A program made the translations under genes and the position numbers. The notes under the pieces are model-generated. The model searched no databases and was not told where the DNA came from. It was given only the letters and a program-made list of their open reading frames with translations. A stretch of 64,000 nucleotides of DNA from Candidatus Poribacteria bacterium (lineage in GTDB: Bacteria > Poribacteria > WGA-4E > WGA-3G). Each line of letters opens with the position of its first letter. The stretch's first letter is position 1. The stretch lies in assembly GCA_022828145.1 (NCBI GenBank), contig JAJEJA010000118.1:51283-115282 (forward strand), written 5' to 3'. Positions 41,941 to 51,588 of this stretch are shown here, piece after piece.

Positions 41941-42954
41941 TCAATTTACCTCTGGTGGTTCAACTTTTTCCAGCAATTGTGAGATAATGTCCAGACTGGT
42001 AATTCCATCTGCCTCCGCATTAAAGTTTGTCAATATTCGGTGCCGTAGAACAGGTTTTGCGACAGCCTTTATATCCTCGTAGCTGACGTGATAACGTCCG
42101 TGCATGATTGCGCGTGCCTTTGCACCCAACACAAGATATTGTGATGCACGTGGACCTGCTCCCCAATTAACCCAATCTCTAATGAAATCTGGTGCATCGG
42201 GTTGTGTAGGTCGTGTATTGACGCTTAATTCCACAGCGTAGTCTACCATCGCTTCAGCAATTGGCACTTTACGTACTATCTGTTGTAATCTCAACACCTC
42301 TTCACCTGTGATAATCGGTTCTATTTCAGGTTCATAAGTGGAAGTCGTCGTCAGCACAATCTCTTTCTCTTCAGCCTTCTCTGGATAGTCTATGTAGATG
42401 TTGAACATAAATCGGTCAAGTTGTGCTTCAGGTAGCGGATATGTTCCTTCCTGTTCAATTGGGTTCTGCGTAGCTAACACAAAGAAGGGGAGTTCTAATG
42501 CGTAAGTATTGCCACCCGCTGTTACCTTGTACTCCTGCATTGCTTGTAGGAGTGCGGCTTGCGTTTTTGGGGGAGTGCGGTTAATCTCATCAGCAAGAAC
42601 GACATTGGCAAAAACAGGTCCCTTAATAAAACGAAAGGCACGTTTCCCCGTATTCACCTCTTCCTCAATAATATCCGTTCCGATAATGTCTGAAGGCATT
42701 AGGTCAGGTGTAAATTGGATGCGATTAAATGGAAGTTCAAGTATTTTGGAGAAGGTACTGATAAGTAAAGTCTTTGCTAATCCGGGTACACCTACAAGAA
42801 GGCAGTGTCCTTGCGAAAAGAGTGCTATGAGAAGTTGATCAATTACATCGCTTTGTCCCACGATGCGTTTTTTTAGTTCGTTTAGTATATTTTCCCGAGC
42901 AGTCTTTAAAAATTCTGCAGCCTCTAAATCTGTCTCAATATGTGTGTTTTCCAT
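41941..42954 (-). CDS. MoxR-family AAA+ ATPase
   Basis: About 337 residues. Walker A GVPGLAKT, Walker B VVLADEINRTPPKTQAALLQAMQE, sensor ATQNPIEQEGTYPLPEAQLDRFMF and C-terminal lid RPTQPDAPDFIRDWVNWGAGPRASQ. This is the MoxR/RavA AAA_3 family, chaperone-like ATPases that act with von Willebrand A-domain proteins. None is encoded next to it: downstream is the small ORF and upstream is the GHMP kinase. ATG at 42954 is chosen since AAAGG is upstream; 42969 is the outermost alternative. Cytoplasmic. Confidence 0.9.
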   Translation of the reverse strand: MENTHIETDLEAAEFLKTARENILNELKKRIVGQSDVIDQLLIALFSQGHCLLVGVPGLAKTLLISTFSKILELPFNRIQFTPDLMPSDIIGTDIIEEEVNTGKRAFRFIKGPVFANVVLADEINRTPPKTQAALLQAMQEYKVTAGGNTYALELPFFVLATQNPIEQEGTYPLPEAQLDRFMFNIYIDYPEKAEEKEIVLTTTSTYEPEIEPIITGEEVLRLQQIVRKVPIAEAMVDYAVELSVNTRPTQPDAPDFIRDWVNWGAGPRASQYLVLGAKARAIMHGRYHVSYEDIKAVAKPVLRHRILTNFNAEADGITSLDIISQLLEKVEPPEVN

Positions 42955-42984
42955 GTATCTGCCTTTCATTGGATATTGTTTTTT

Positions 42985-44037
42985 TTAATCCGATCTCCAT
43001 ATCTGGAGTCCTTCAAAATCGAAGTTGAAGTCAATTATCTGAGTCCCCGCTTCTTCAAGTTTTTTACGGACGTTGTGTTCGCGTGTCGGTTGACAGTAAA
43101 AGAGGAGACATCCGCCGCCGCCCGCACCACACGCTTTCCCACCGATAGCACCTTGTTCATGTGCTATCTTGAAGAGTTTATCTATCTGTTCATTTGAGAC
43201 AGATGGGTGCAGTTTCTGCTGATTCTGCCAATTTTCAGTTAGAAGTTCACCGAATTCTGTTAGACGACCCCTCATAAGTGCCGTCTTAGTGGATTCTGCA
43301 ATTGCTTTAAGGTTTTCAAGAGCTGCCCGGACACTCGGTTCACCGCTCTTATACGCCTGTGTGACATTCTTGTGGATATCGCCAGAGAGTCGGGACTGTC
43401 CTGTATAGCACAACACAAGGTTTTTTTCCAATTCATAACGAATCTGTGATGGTAATTTTATCGGTGATGTCTTGACATCTTCACCTTGAAACTCCATAAA
43501 ATTGATACCGCCGACAGCACTACCGTAGTGATCTTGTTTGCCACCAAGAATACCGAGTTCATACCGTTCAATGCGACTGGCAAGTTCCGCATACTGGTAA
43601 GGTAGGTATGTAACATCCTTAATTGCCCCCAACACACCAATTAACGCAACTCCCATAGCAGCAGAAGTGCCAAGTCCACTACCAGGGGGTGCATTTGACT
43701 GTGTAATAAGGTCAAAACTCCCTATCTGGATTGACATTTGACGAACAGCTGCCTTAACGAGGTCAATATTGCCGTCATATTCAAGCTGCCGGACATCTTC
43801 TGCCTCCACAAACATATCAAAATCGGCGGAGTAGATACTAATCTTCTTATCCAAGACACGCCGCAATTCAACTGATTCGGGGAATTCGGTTTGGCTTTCA
43901 CAGACAAGCGTTGTGTATGCATAACGATTTATCGTCCCGTTGACGACACGTCCTGCTGATTCTTCTGTGAAAAGTGCTACATCACTCCAACCCCCTGCGA
44001 AATCAATACGAACGGGTGCTCTTGTTCTGATTATCAT
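42985..44037 (-). CDS. GHMP-family sugar kinase (heptose-7-phosphate kinase-like)
   Basis: About 350 residues starting MIIRTRAPVRIDFAGGWSDV, typical of the HddA/fucokinase-like branch of GHMP kinases. PPGSGLGTSAAMGVALIG is the ATP-binding motif 2, GGKQDHYGSAVGGINFMEF is also characteristic, and IGGKACGAGGGGCLLFYC is motif 3. It would phosphorylate D-glycero-D-manno-heptose 7-phosphate or a similar sugar for cell-surface polysaccharide. CAGGAGA precedes ATG at 44037. Located 30 bp upstream of the MoxR gene and probably co-transcribed. Confidence 0.85.
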   Translation of the reverse strand: MIIRTRAPVRIDFAGGWSDVALFTEESAGRVVNGTINRYAYTTLVCESQTEFPESVELRRVLDKKISIYSADFDMFVEAEDVRQLEYDGNIDLVKAAVRQMSIQIGSFDLITQSNAPPGSGLGTSAAMGVALIGVLGAIKDVTYLPYQYAELASRIERYELGILGGKQDHYGSAVGGINFMEFQGEDVKTSPIKLPSQIRYELEKNLVLCYTGQSRLSGDIHKNVTQAYKSGEPSVRAALENLKAIAESTKTALMRGRLTEFGELLTENWQNQQKLHPSVSNEQIDKLFKIAHEQGAIGGKACGAGGGGCLLFYCQPTREHNVRKKLEEAGTQIIDFNFDFEGLQIWRSD

Positions 44038-44093
44038 TAAAAATCTCCTGAAATGGCTCAATAACTGTTATTTTACCGTATTCTGTCTTTTTC

Positions 44094-44150
44094 ACTCCTC
44101 CACTCTTCCATCCTCCCCCTCTTCCTCTTCCATCCTTCCATACATCTATA
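44094..44150. repeat. Homopyrimidine tract (CTTCCATCC family)
   Basis: A pyrimidine-rich segment (TCCTCCACTCTTCCATCCTC and continuing) in the divergent gap between the GHMP kinase and trpA; same family as at 11.9, 50.7, 62.75 and 63.75 kb. Confidence 0.75.
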
Positions 44151-44214
44151 ATAACATAGTATCGGTGTATTTTCAATCAATTTTAGTTGTTGTATTATGC
44201 TCTCAAAACTCCTC

Positions 44215-44243
44215 TTGACAATTCGCTCTATACATCGTATAAT
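44215..44243 (+). promoter_or_regulatory. Consensus sigma70 promoter for trpA
   Basis: TTGACA at 44215 and TATAAT at 44238, exactly 17 bp apart. The predicted transcription start is about 44250, only some 30 nt before the trpA ATG, leaving no room for a trp leader peptide or large attenuator. Confidence 0.8.
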
Positions 44244-44281
44244 TTAGTTAAGTCCCTTAAGTAGAAAAAACAATCCTATCT

Positions 44282-45091
44282 ATGAATCGCATTGACAAGA
44301 AATTTAAAACTCTCCGCGAGCAGAACAGGCGTGCATTTATGCCTTACTTGTGCGCGGGAGATCCGACACTCGAACACTCCGAAAAACTGCTCCTGGCACT
44401 TGAAGAAGCAGGTGCTGACCTTATAGAACTTGGTGTCCCCTTTTCTGATCCGATAGCAGATGGTCCTACCATCCAACGTGCCAGCGAACGTGCGCTCAAA
44501 CATCGTACCTCACTGCAACAGATACTTGAGATGGTAAAAACACTCCGTCAGCATACAGATATTCCCATTGCACTGATGAGTTACTATAATCCGATCTTCA
44601 GTATGGGGGAATCACTGTTTTGTGAAACTGCACAAGACGCAGGTGTTGACGGCGTTATCGTTCCTGATTTACCACCAGAGGAGGCACAACCTCTTTTGGA
44701 AGCGGCTACGCACTATAATCTCTCAACCATATTTCTTGTCGCTCCGACGAGTTCACCAGAACGGATGCAACGTATTGCATCGGTGAGTACAGGATTTATC
44801 TATTGTGTCTCGTTGACAGGTGTAACAGGGGCGCGTGCAACTTTGTCTGACGAAGTCGCACCGATGATAACTGAACTTCGTAAACATACCGACAAACCCA
44901 TTAGTGTTGGGTTTGGTGTTTCAACACCTGAACAGGCAGGACAGGTTGCAGAAGTCGCTGATGGTGTTATTGTGGGAAGTGCAATCATCAATGTAATTGA
45001 AGAGAATATGGAAGACGAAGTGAAGATGCTTGCTGCAGTGAAACGATTCGCTTCAGGTTTGGCTGCGGGGACAAAAAATAGCACTTCCTAA
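44282..45091 (+). CDS. trpA: Tryptophan synthase alpha chain
   Basis: Cleaves indole-3-glycerol phosphate to indole and glyceraldehyde-3-phosphate, passing indole to TrpB. 269 residues: FMPYLCAGDPTLEHSEKLLLALEEAGADLIELGVPFSDPIADGP has the catalytic Glu and Asp regions, then MSYYNPIFSMG, DGVIVPDLPPEEA, FLVAPTSSPERM, YCVSLTGVTGAR, VGFGVSTPEQA and DGVIVGSAIIN for the phosphate site. The partner trpB is about 38 kb upstream, not adjacent. It has its own promoter. Confidence 0.96.
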   Translation: MNRIDKKFKTLREQNRRAFMPYLCAGDPTLEHSEKLLLALEEAGADLIELGVPFSDPIADGPTIQRASERALKHRTSLQQILEMVKTLRQHTDIPIALMSYYNPIFSMGESLFCETAQDAGVDGVIVPDLPPEEAQPLLEAATHYNLSTIFLVAPTSSPERMQRIASVSTGFIYCVSLTGVTGARATLSDEVAPMITELRKHTDKPISVGFGVSTPEQAGQVAEVADGVIVGSAIINVIEENMEDEVKMLAAVKRFASGLAAGTKNSTS

Positions 45092-45139
45092 ATTCTTGAT
45101 ATTGATCCATAAATAAAAAGATCCAATAGAGGTTATATT

Positions 45140-47803
45140 ATGCGAAATTCGATTAAAACCAATTTTTTATGCTTCATGTTTTCAATGTCTCTATGTCTCA
45201 ATGCTTTTTTTCCATCAAACGCTACAGCGCAAAACGTTGCAGCATCCCTTAGTGACAACTATACTTTTGAAACGATAGACGTTCCCGATGTTGATTTCTT
45301 AGCTTTGACTGCCAGTAGCGATTTTGAGGATTACGCAGGCTACACGCATAGTGTTGATGGTGAAAAATTCGTCGCGTTTACACTCATAGATGGCGTTTAC
45401 ACAACTTACGATTACCCTGAGGCACAAAACACTTATTTCTACGCACTCGGTAATAATGGGGTCGCAGCCGGACACTACGAAGATAGCGAAGGTCTCTATC
45501 ATGGCGTTATCTTGGAAAACGGAGAAATGCGGCAATACGATTATCCGGGTGCCGTTCAAACGGAGATATACGGGTATAGTGATTCAACCGGGGCACTGAC
45601 AGGTAATTTTACGGATGCATCCGGTGTCCGAAGAGGATTCTCAGGAGATACTGTCGTCGAGTTCCCAGGCGCAACCGAAACTTACGCTGATTTTGTAAGC
45701 ACGATAGGCAATGTCGTGGGTAGCTACGTAGACACCGAAGGTAATTATCATGCATACCTGCGTGGACCAGGGGGTAGTTTTGCAACACTCGACCTTCCTG
45801 TAGAAGCAAATCTTGAATACTTCTATCTCCATGGCATCAACAGTGCCCTAATTGCCGTCGGTCGGGCCAAAACGGCGGGTGATGTCCCACGCACTTATGC
45901 CGGTAATCCGGTCGCCTTACAAGAATTGCAGTTTCCAGGCAGCGTCAGCACGGAAGGATGGAATGTTAATGAGGACAACTCTATCGTAGGACATTATGAC
46001 TCTGCTGATGGACGGAGACACGGGTTTATCGCAAGACCGAAACCAGGGACTCCACAAGCGCGACCCGGTGTTGTACCCCCCGCACTCAAATATACTTTTG
46101 AGAGTATTAATGTTCCCGGTGTAGATTTCTTAGCGGTAACTGCCAGTAGCGACTTTTTTGATTACGCCGGCAACATGCGGAATGCTAATGATGAAAAAGA
46201 TGTCGCTTTTACTCTCATCAATGGCGTTTTTACCACTTATGATTACCCCGACTCACAGGGAACCTATTTCTATGCACTCGGTAATGACGGTACAGCTGCC
46301 GGACACTACAGAGATAGCAACGGTTTGTACCACGGTGTCATCTTAAAGAATGGTGAATTGCAACAATACGATTTTCCAGATGCCGTTCAAACCGAGATAT
46401 ACGGTCTAAGTGACGCAACGGGGGCATTGACAGGTAGTTATATAGATGCCTCTGGTGTTCGTCGTGGATTCTCAGGGGATACAGTAGTCGAAGCTCCCAG
46501 TGCATCGGCAACTTATGCCGATTTTGTGAGCTGGACAGGCCATATCGTCGGCAGCTACCAGGATGCCGCAGGGGTATATCATGCATACATGCGGAGTTCA
46601 ATAGGCAGATTTCTATCTATTGACCTGCCAAACGCAACAAACCTGGAATACTTCTTTCTCCACGGACTCAACAACGCAAGAGCTGTCGTTGGTAGAGCCA
46701 AAGAGATCGGAGATGTTCCACGTACTTATGTCGGCAGTCCTCTCAACCTACAAGAATTGCAGTTTCCCGGTGCTGTTAGCACGGAGGGGTGGAATATCAA
46801 TCAGGACGGTTCCATCGTCGGACACTACGATACAGCGGATGGACGCAGACACGGATTTATCGCAAGACTCGTCGAAAAAACAGTAAGTGACAATTACAGC
46901 AACATCTTCAACGTCACACTCACCAAAGGTCTGAACTCGTTGTCGCTACCTTTAGCAACACAGCATCAGATGACAGCAAAATCACTCGCGGGACTCGCTG
47001 GATCAACAATGGTCATCGCACTTGATGCTGAAAACCAACGGTTCGTCGGGTGGACACCCAGCGCACCCGACGAAGGATTCACAATTGAAGGTGGACAAGG
47101 ATATATCGTCAACGTCCCAGAAACTCGGAGGGTTCTATTCGTCGGCGCACCCTGGACAGATCAACCGGTGATAACCGCTGCACCCGCTGCCATACCCAAG
47201 CAGAAAGAGGCATGGGCATTTATCGTAAGTGGACACTTAGACGGTAAGCAAGAATATGATGGGTATCAGATAACAGTCCGAAACTTACGCTCAAACAGTA
47301 TCATGACAACACAAGTGAAGGATAACTACTTCGCCGCTGCTACAGCGGACCTCAGCTACCGAAATGTCGTACAGGTAGGTGATAAAATGGAAGTGACCGT
47401 AGCCGATACTAACGGTAATATTGCCTCTGACGCGTTCACCTTTGAAGTAACACCCGCGAGCGTAGCAGAAGCGGTTCTATCTGTCACACTTGACAGCATC
47501 GGCACACCGAAGCACAGCGAACTATTACAAAACTATCCCAACCCGTTCAACCCAGAGACGTGGATACCCTATCGTCTATCGGAAGATAGCAAGGTTTCTA
47601 TCACGATATATGACGCAACAGGTAGTGTTGTCCGAACCTTCTCACTCGGTTTTCAATCGGTAGGATTCTATCAAGACCGGGGTCGGGCTGCCTATTGGGA
47701 TGGTAAGAACGCATCCGGTGAAAGTGTCGCAAGTGGACTCTATTTCTATCAGTTGACAACGGAGTCATTCCAACAAACCCGACGGTTGATCATTGTTAAA
47801 TAG
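45140..47803 (+). CDS. Secreted HAF-repeat protein with FlgD/type-IX-like C-terminus (copy 1)
   Basis: 887 residues: signal peptide (to about 30), two tandem ~280-residue modules each beginning YTFE(T/S)I(D/N)VP, with repeats of the type YALGNNGVAAGHYEDSEGLYHGVI and VGSYVDTEGNYHAYLR, which are HAF-like propeller repeats. A linker domain (ADAENQRFVGWTP-like, VSGHLDGKQEYDGYQITVRN) follows, then the last 90 residues LLQNYPNPFNPETWIPYRL...SGLYFYQLTTES...IIVK, a FlgD Ig-like/type IX-like sorting domain. Probably surface-exposed or released. GAGG precedes ATG. The next gene is a full-length duplicate. Confidence 0.88.
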   Translation: MRNSIKTNFLCFMFSMSLCLNAFFPSNATAQNVAASLSDNYTFETIDVPDVDFLALTASSDFEDYAGYTHSVDGEKFVAFTLIDGVYTTYDYPEAQNTYFYALGNNGVAAGHYEDSEGLYHGVILENGEMRQYDYPGAVQTEIYGYSDSTGALTGNFTDASGVRRGFSGDTVVEFPGATETYADFVSTIGNVVGSYVDTEGNYHAYLRGPGGSFATLDLPVEANLEYFYLHGINSALIAVGRAKTAGDVPRTYAGNPVALQELQFPGSVSTEGWNVNEDNSIVGHYDSADGRRHGFIARPKPGTPQARPGVVPPALKYTFESINVPGVDFLAVTASSDFFDYAGNMRNANDEKDVAFTLINGVFTTYDYPDSQGTYFYALGNDGTAAGHYRDSNGLYHGVILKNGELQQYDFPDAVQTEIYGLSDATGALTGSYIDASGVRRGFSGDTVVEAPSASATYADFVSWTGHIVGSYQDAAGVYHAYMRSSIGRFLSIDLPNATNLEYFFLHGLNNARAVVGRAKEIGDVPRTYVGSPLNLQELQFPGAVSTEGWNINQDGSIVGHYDTADGRRHGFIARLVEKTVSDNYSNIFNVTLTKGLNSLSLPLATQHQMTAKSLAGLAGSTMVIALDAENQRFVGWTPSAPDEGFTIEGGQGYIVNVPETRRVLFVGAPWTDQPVITAAPAAIPKQKEAWAFIVSGHLDGKQEYDGYQITVRNLRSNSIMTTQVKDNYFAAATADLSYRNVVQVGDKMEVTVADTNGNIASDAFTFEVTPASVAEAVLSVTLDSIGTPKHSELLQNYPNPFNPETWIPYRLSEDSKVSITIYDATGSVVRTFSLGFQSVGFYQDRGRAAYWDGKNASGESVASGLYFYQLTTESFQQTRRLIIVK

Positions 47804-47831
47804 TATTCAACTAATTAAGGTAAATCTGGTA

Positions 47832-47860
47832 TTGACTTTTCATGAAAAATATGGTAATCT
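47832..47860 (+). promoter_or_regulatory. Sigma70-type promoter for the second HAF-repeat gene
   Basis: TTGACT at 47832 and TAATCT at 47855 with a 17-bp spacer, in the gap between the two copies; the leader would be about 115 nt. No equivalent was found before copy 1. Confidence 0.5.
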
Positions 47861-47983
47861 TTATGCAGTTCCTGTATACCAATACTTATCTCTAACAAAA
47901 CATAATCAATTCTGTAATGCGTAAAATAACCCACATATTCTTATAGTGCTTTTAGTAAGGAATTCCCAAGAAAGGAGTATAGT

Positions 47984-50683
47984 ATGCGAAATTTAATTAA
48001 ATCCAGTCCACTGTTTTTTATTTTTACGTTCTTCATGTGTCTCAATACATTTTTCCCATTGCACATTGACGCGCAACAGAACGTTCAACCTGTTCTCGCT
48101 TCTATCAGCGATAACTACACTTTTGAAACGATAGAGGTGCCCGGCGTAGACAGCTTATCAGTTACCGCAAGTAGCGACTTTGAGGATTATGCAGGCTACA
48201 CACGCAGTGCTGATGGCGAAAAAGATGTCGCCTTCACCCTCATTGATGGAGTCTTTACGACGTACGAATTCCCCGATGCACAAAACACATATTTCTTTGC
48301 ACTCGGGAATAATGGAAACGCTGCCGGACACTACGAGGATAGCGATGGACTGTTCCACGGTGTCGTCTTAGAAAATGGTGAGCTGCGACAATACGATTTT
48401 CCAGGTTCCATCCAAACCGAAATATACGGTATTAGTGACGCCACAGGTGCGCTGACAGGGAACTTTACAGACGAATCGGGGGTTCGACGCGGATTCTCGG
48501 CAGATGAAATAATAGAAGTCCCTGGCGCAACTGAAACATTCACTGATTTCGTCAACGCAAGCGGTGGTATGGTCGGAAGTTACATAGATGCTGACGGTAT
48601 ATATCACCCTTATGTCAGAACACCGAATGGCCGTTTTGTGTCTCTTGACTTACCAAATGCGGAGCAGCTGGAATACTTCTTCGTCCACGGTATCAACGAT
48701 TCTAATGTTGTTGTTGCCCGGATTAAACGCGTTGATGATCTCCCGGGCACACTTGTCGGTACATTTCAAGGTGGGTTAAAGATCCTTATGGTTCCAGACA
48801 GCGTTAGCACAGAGGGATATAATATCAATCAAGATGGATCCATCGTTGGACACTATGAAACAGCAGATGGACGTAGGCACGGATTCATCGCAAAACTTAA
48901 AACAGACACTGATGAACCGGGCGTAGACATTCCCGTTCCGACACCCACACCCACAGAACTCAACTATACTTTTGAGAGTATCAATGTCCCCGGTGTAGAT
49001 TTTTTAGCGGTGACCGCAAGTAACGACTTTGACGATTATGCTGGATACACGCGGAATGCCGATGGAAAAGAGGTCGCCTTTACGCTCATCTCCGATGTCT
49101 TTACCACTTATGATTTTCCAGACTCCCAGAAAACGCATTTCTATGCACTTGGAAACGATGGAAGAGCTGCCGGACACTATCAGGATAGCGACGGACTGTT
49201 CCACGGTGTCATTTTAGAGAATGGTGAACTGACACAATACGATTTCCCAAATGCTGTCCAAACCGAAATATACGGCATCAGTGATGCAACCGGCGCACTA
49301 ACAGGACACTTTATAGACGATGCTGGTACCCGTAAAGGATTCTCTGGAGACATCATCATTGAAGCAACAGATGCCCAGGAAACTTTTGCATATTTTGTAA
49401 ATACGAGTGGACGGATAGTGGGTAGCTACATTTCTGATGAAGGTGTTTATCATCCATATATGCGTCAACCTAACGGTAGAATAATTTCCCTTGACCTGCC
49501 ACAAGCTGAATCGTTTGAGTACTTTTATGTGCACGGTATCAACGATGCAGGGACTCTCGTTGGCAGATCCAAACGATTAGACGATATCGTCCGAACTTCT
49601 GTCGGATCACTACAGCACGGACTACGGCCATTGGTATTCCCAGGCAGTGTTAGCACAGAAGGTTGGAATATTAATCAGGATGGTTCTGTTGTGGGAAACT
49701 ATAACTCAGCCGATGGACGCAAACACGTATTTATCGCAAGACCCGCCACTAAGGAAGACAGCGACCGGTATGCCAACATATTCAATCTAAAACTGTTAAA
49801 AGGCTTGAACATGTTATCGCTACCTTTAGCAACACCGAAACCGGTGAATGCCAGAGCATTTGCAGGTTTGACAAGTTCAACAATGGTCATCGCACTTGAT
49901 GCCGATAACCAAAAGTTCGTCGGTTGGACACCAGACGCTCCGGATAACGGATTTCAAATTGAGGGTGGACAGGGTTATATCGTCAATGTCACAGCAGATC
50001 GCGATGTCGCTTTCGTCGGTGCAGAGTGGCGCAACGAAACTGACGCAGCTGCAGCTCCCAGCGCAACGGAAATCGCAACACAGCAGCAGACCTGGGCATT
50101 CATCGTAAGTGGACACTTAGACGGTAAGCAGAAATACGACGGTTATCACATCACAGTCAAAAACCTACGAACGCAGAACGTTATGACCACGCAAGTGAAG
50201 GATAATTACTTCGCCGCTGCCACAGCAGACCTCAGGTACCGAAGTGTCGTTCAGGTTGGTGATACCATGCAGCTCATCGTTACCGACTCAGACGGTAATA
50301 TTGCATCTGACGAGTTCACCTTTGAAGTAACACCTCCCAGTGTAGCAGAAGCTTTCCTGTCCGTTACACTTGACAGTATTGGCACACCGAAGCATAGCCA
50401 ACTATTGCAGAATTATCCGAACCCGTTTAATCCAGAGACGTGGATACCCTATCGTCTATCAGAAGACAGCAACGTATCCATCACGATATATGACGCAACA
50501 GGGAGTGTTGTTCAGACGCTCTCTCTCGGTTTCCAGTCCGTAGGATTCTATCAAGACCGGGGTCGGGCTGCCTATTGGGATGGTAAGAACGCATCCGGCG
50601 AAAAAGTCGCAAGCGGACTCTATTTCTACCAGTTGACAACAGAGGCATTCCAGCAAACTCGACGACTGATAATTGTTAAATAG
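47984..50683 (+). CDS. Secreted HAF-repeat protein with FlgD/type-IX-like C-terminus (copy 2)
   Basis: 899 residues, paralog of the previous gene with the same order: signal peptide, two YTFE(T/S)I-VPGVD modules of HAF-like repeats, a separating Pro/Thr-rich bridge (VPTPTPTEL), the VSGHLDGKQKYDGYHITVKN domain and the C-terminal NYPNPFNPETWIPYRL domain. The 3' ends of both genes share long identical DNA (59 bp identical at 47660-47718 and 50540-50598), more than the coding middle, indicating gene conversion or selection at the C-terminus. AAAGGAG precedes ATG. Function unknown; adhesion is a guess. Confidence 0.88.
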   Translation: MRNLIKSSPLFFIFTFFMCLNTFFPLHIDAQQNVQPVLASISDNYTFETIEVPGVDSLSVTASSDFEDYAGYTRSADGEKDVAFTLIDGVFTTYEFPDAQNTYFFALGNNGNAAGHYEDSDGLFHGVVLENGELRQYDFPGSIQTEIYGISDATGALTGNFTDESGVRRGFSADEIIEVPGATETFTDFVNASGGMVGSYIDADGIYHPYVRTPNGRFVSLDLPNAEQLEYFFVHGINDSNVVVARIKRVDDLPGTLVGTFQGGLKILMVPDSVSTEGYNINQDGSIVGHYETADGRRHGFIAKLKTDTDEPGVDIPVPTPTPTELNYTFESINVPGVDFLAVTASNDFDDYAGYTRNADGKEVAFTLISDVFTTYDFPDSQKTHFYALGNDGRAAGHYQDSDGLFHGVILENGELTQYDFPNAVQTEIYGISDATGALTGHFIDDAGTRKGFSGDIIIEATDAQETFAYFVNTSGRIVGSYISDEGVYHPYMRQPNGRIISLDLPQAESFEYFYVHGINDAGTLVGRSKRLDDIVRTSVGSLQHGLRPLVFPGSVSTEGWNINQDGSVVGNYNSADGRKHVFIARPATKEDSDRYANIFNLKLLKGLNMLSLPLATPKPVNARAFAGLTSSTMVIALDADNQKFVGWTPDAPDNGFQIEGGQGYIVNVTADRDVAFVGAEWRNETDAAAAPSATEIATQQQTWAFIVSGHLDGKQKYDGYHITVKNLRTQNVMTTQVKDNYFAAATADLRYRSVVQVGDTMQLIVTDSDGNIASDEFTFEVTPPSVAEAFLSVTLDSIGTPKHSQLLQNYPNPFNPETWIPYRLSEDSNVSITIYDATGSVVQTLSLGFQSVGFYQDRGRAAYWDGKNASGEKVASGLYFYQLTTEAFQQTRRLIIVK

Positions 50684-50967
50684 GTTTCAGTGGATGGGTG
50701 GAAGATTGGAAGATGGATGGAAGATTGGAAACTTCGCTTCTATGGGTGTAGCCTTAAGGATTCTTTCATGCAGAAACCCTCTCAAGTCCCAAGTCCCGTA
50801 GGGACGATATGTTTATAGCAGAAACGCACAATCTGGAAGAATATGCTACACTTCAAGGACAGGCACAATCTAACAGAATGTGGCAGAATACGCGTTTGGT
50901 ATTCTGCATTAAATACAAGCACAATCCAATAGAATGTCTTTTTTTGGTGAAGGTATTGGGGTAAGTT
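50684..50967. other. Intergenic gap of repeat fragments
   Basis: Contains a purine-rich GGAAGATTGGAAGATGG-type tract (50690-50737), a CCCGTAGGGACGATATGT copy as in the 20.3-kb element (about 50795), GCACAATC/AGAATGT pieces of the GTAGCACA family, and AATACGCGTTTGGTATT at 50887, the core also seen at 10.7 and 20.35 kb. No gene is apparent. Confidence 0.75.
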
Positions 50968-51507
50968 CTAAGAAATTTGAGCGTCATCCATATCCTTAAG
51001 CATTATCATCTGTAAGTCGTGAATGATCGTCGTTAAGTTATTAATGTCATTGGTCTGGTTTTTGATCGCCAAGGTATTAGATTCTATTTTTTGAGCATTT
51101 GCTTCTACTGTTGTATGAAGTTTGTCTATCTCAATAAAAAATCGATCAAATCCGTTGTCAAATTTCTCGTTTAGGGTGTTAAACTTCTCGTTTAGGGTGT
51201 TGAATTTATCGTCTAAGTTGCTAAACTGAGAGTTGCGAGTTTCAGACTCAATGTCAAGTTTGGAATTCAAGTTTTGTATTTCATTTGCAAGGCGCGTATA
51301 GTCGTTTTTTGTTGCTTCTGAAGCGTTGTCAATTTTTGAATCCAAAATGATGAATTTTGAATTCAAATTAACGATCTCGTTTATGAGACGCGTATATTCA
51401 TTCGCCTTTGCATCTGATTGTCTTTTGCTGTTATACCAATAAGAAATGAGAAAGATTAGGGCAGCAGCTACAATTGAACCACCTGAACCTATCAACAAAT
51501 TCCACAT
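50968..51507 (-). CDS. Membrane-anchored coiled-coil protein
   Basis: 179 residues: one N-terminal transmembrane helix (about 4-25: LIGSGGSIVAAALIFLISYWY), then uninterrupted charged helix to the end, with heptad-like repeats such as NSKFIILDSKIDNAS, NEKFNTLNEKFNTLNEKFD (encoded by a 21-bp tandem repeat) and LTTIIHDLQMIM. Orientation would put the coiled coil in the cytoplasm or periplasm; not resolvable. AGGAG precedes ATG. I do not recognise a family; the plan resembles the 156-residue protein at 4.5 kb. Confidence 0.75.
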   Translation of the reverse strand: MWNLLIGSGGSIVAAALIFLISYWYNSKRQSDAKANEYTRLINEIVNLNSKFIILDSKIDNASEATKNDYTRLANEIQNLNSKLDIESETRNSQFSNLDDKFNTLNEKFNTLNEKFDNGFDRFFIEIDKLHTTVEANAQKIESNTLAIKNQTNDINNLTTIIHDLQMIMLKDMDDAQIS

Positions 51508-51588
51508 CGTATTGACTCCTTTTGTTAGGTGTCTAAAGAATTATAGTTTTTAAATCACCAAAATGTCAAGTAGAAATAACTTATACCG

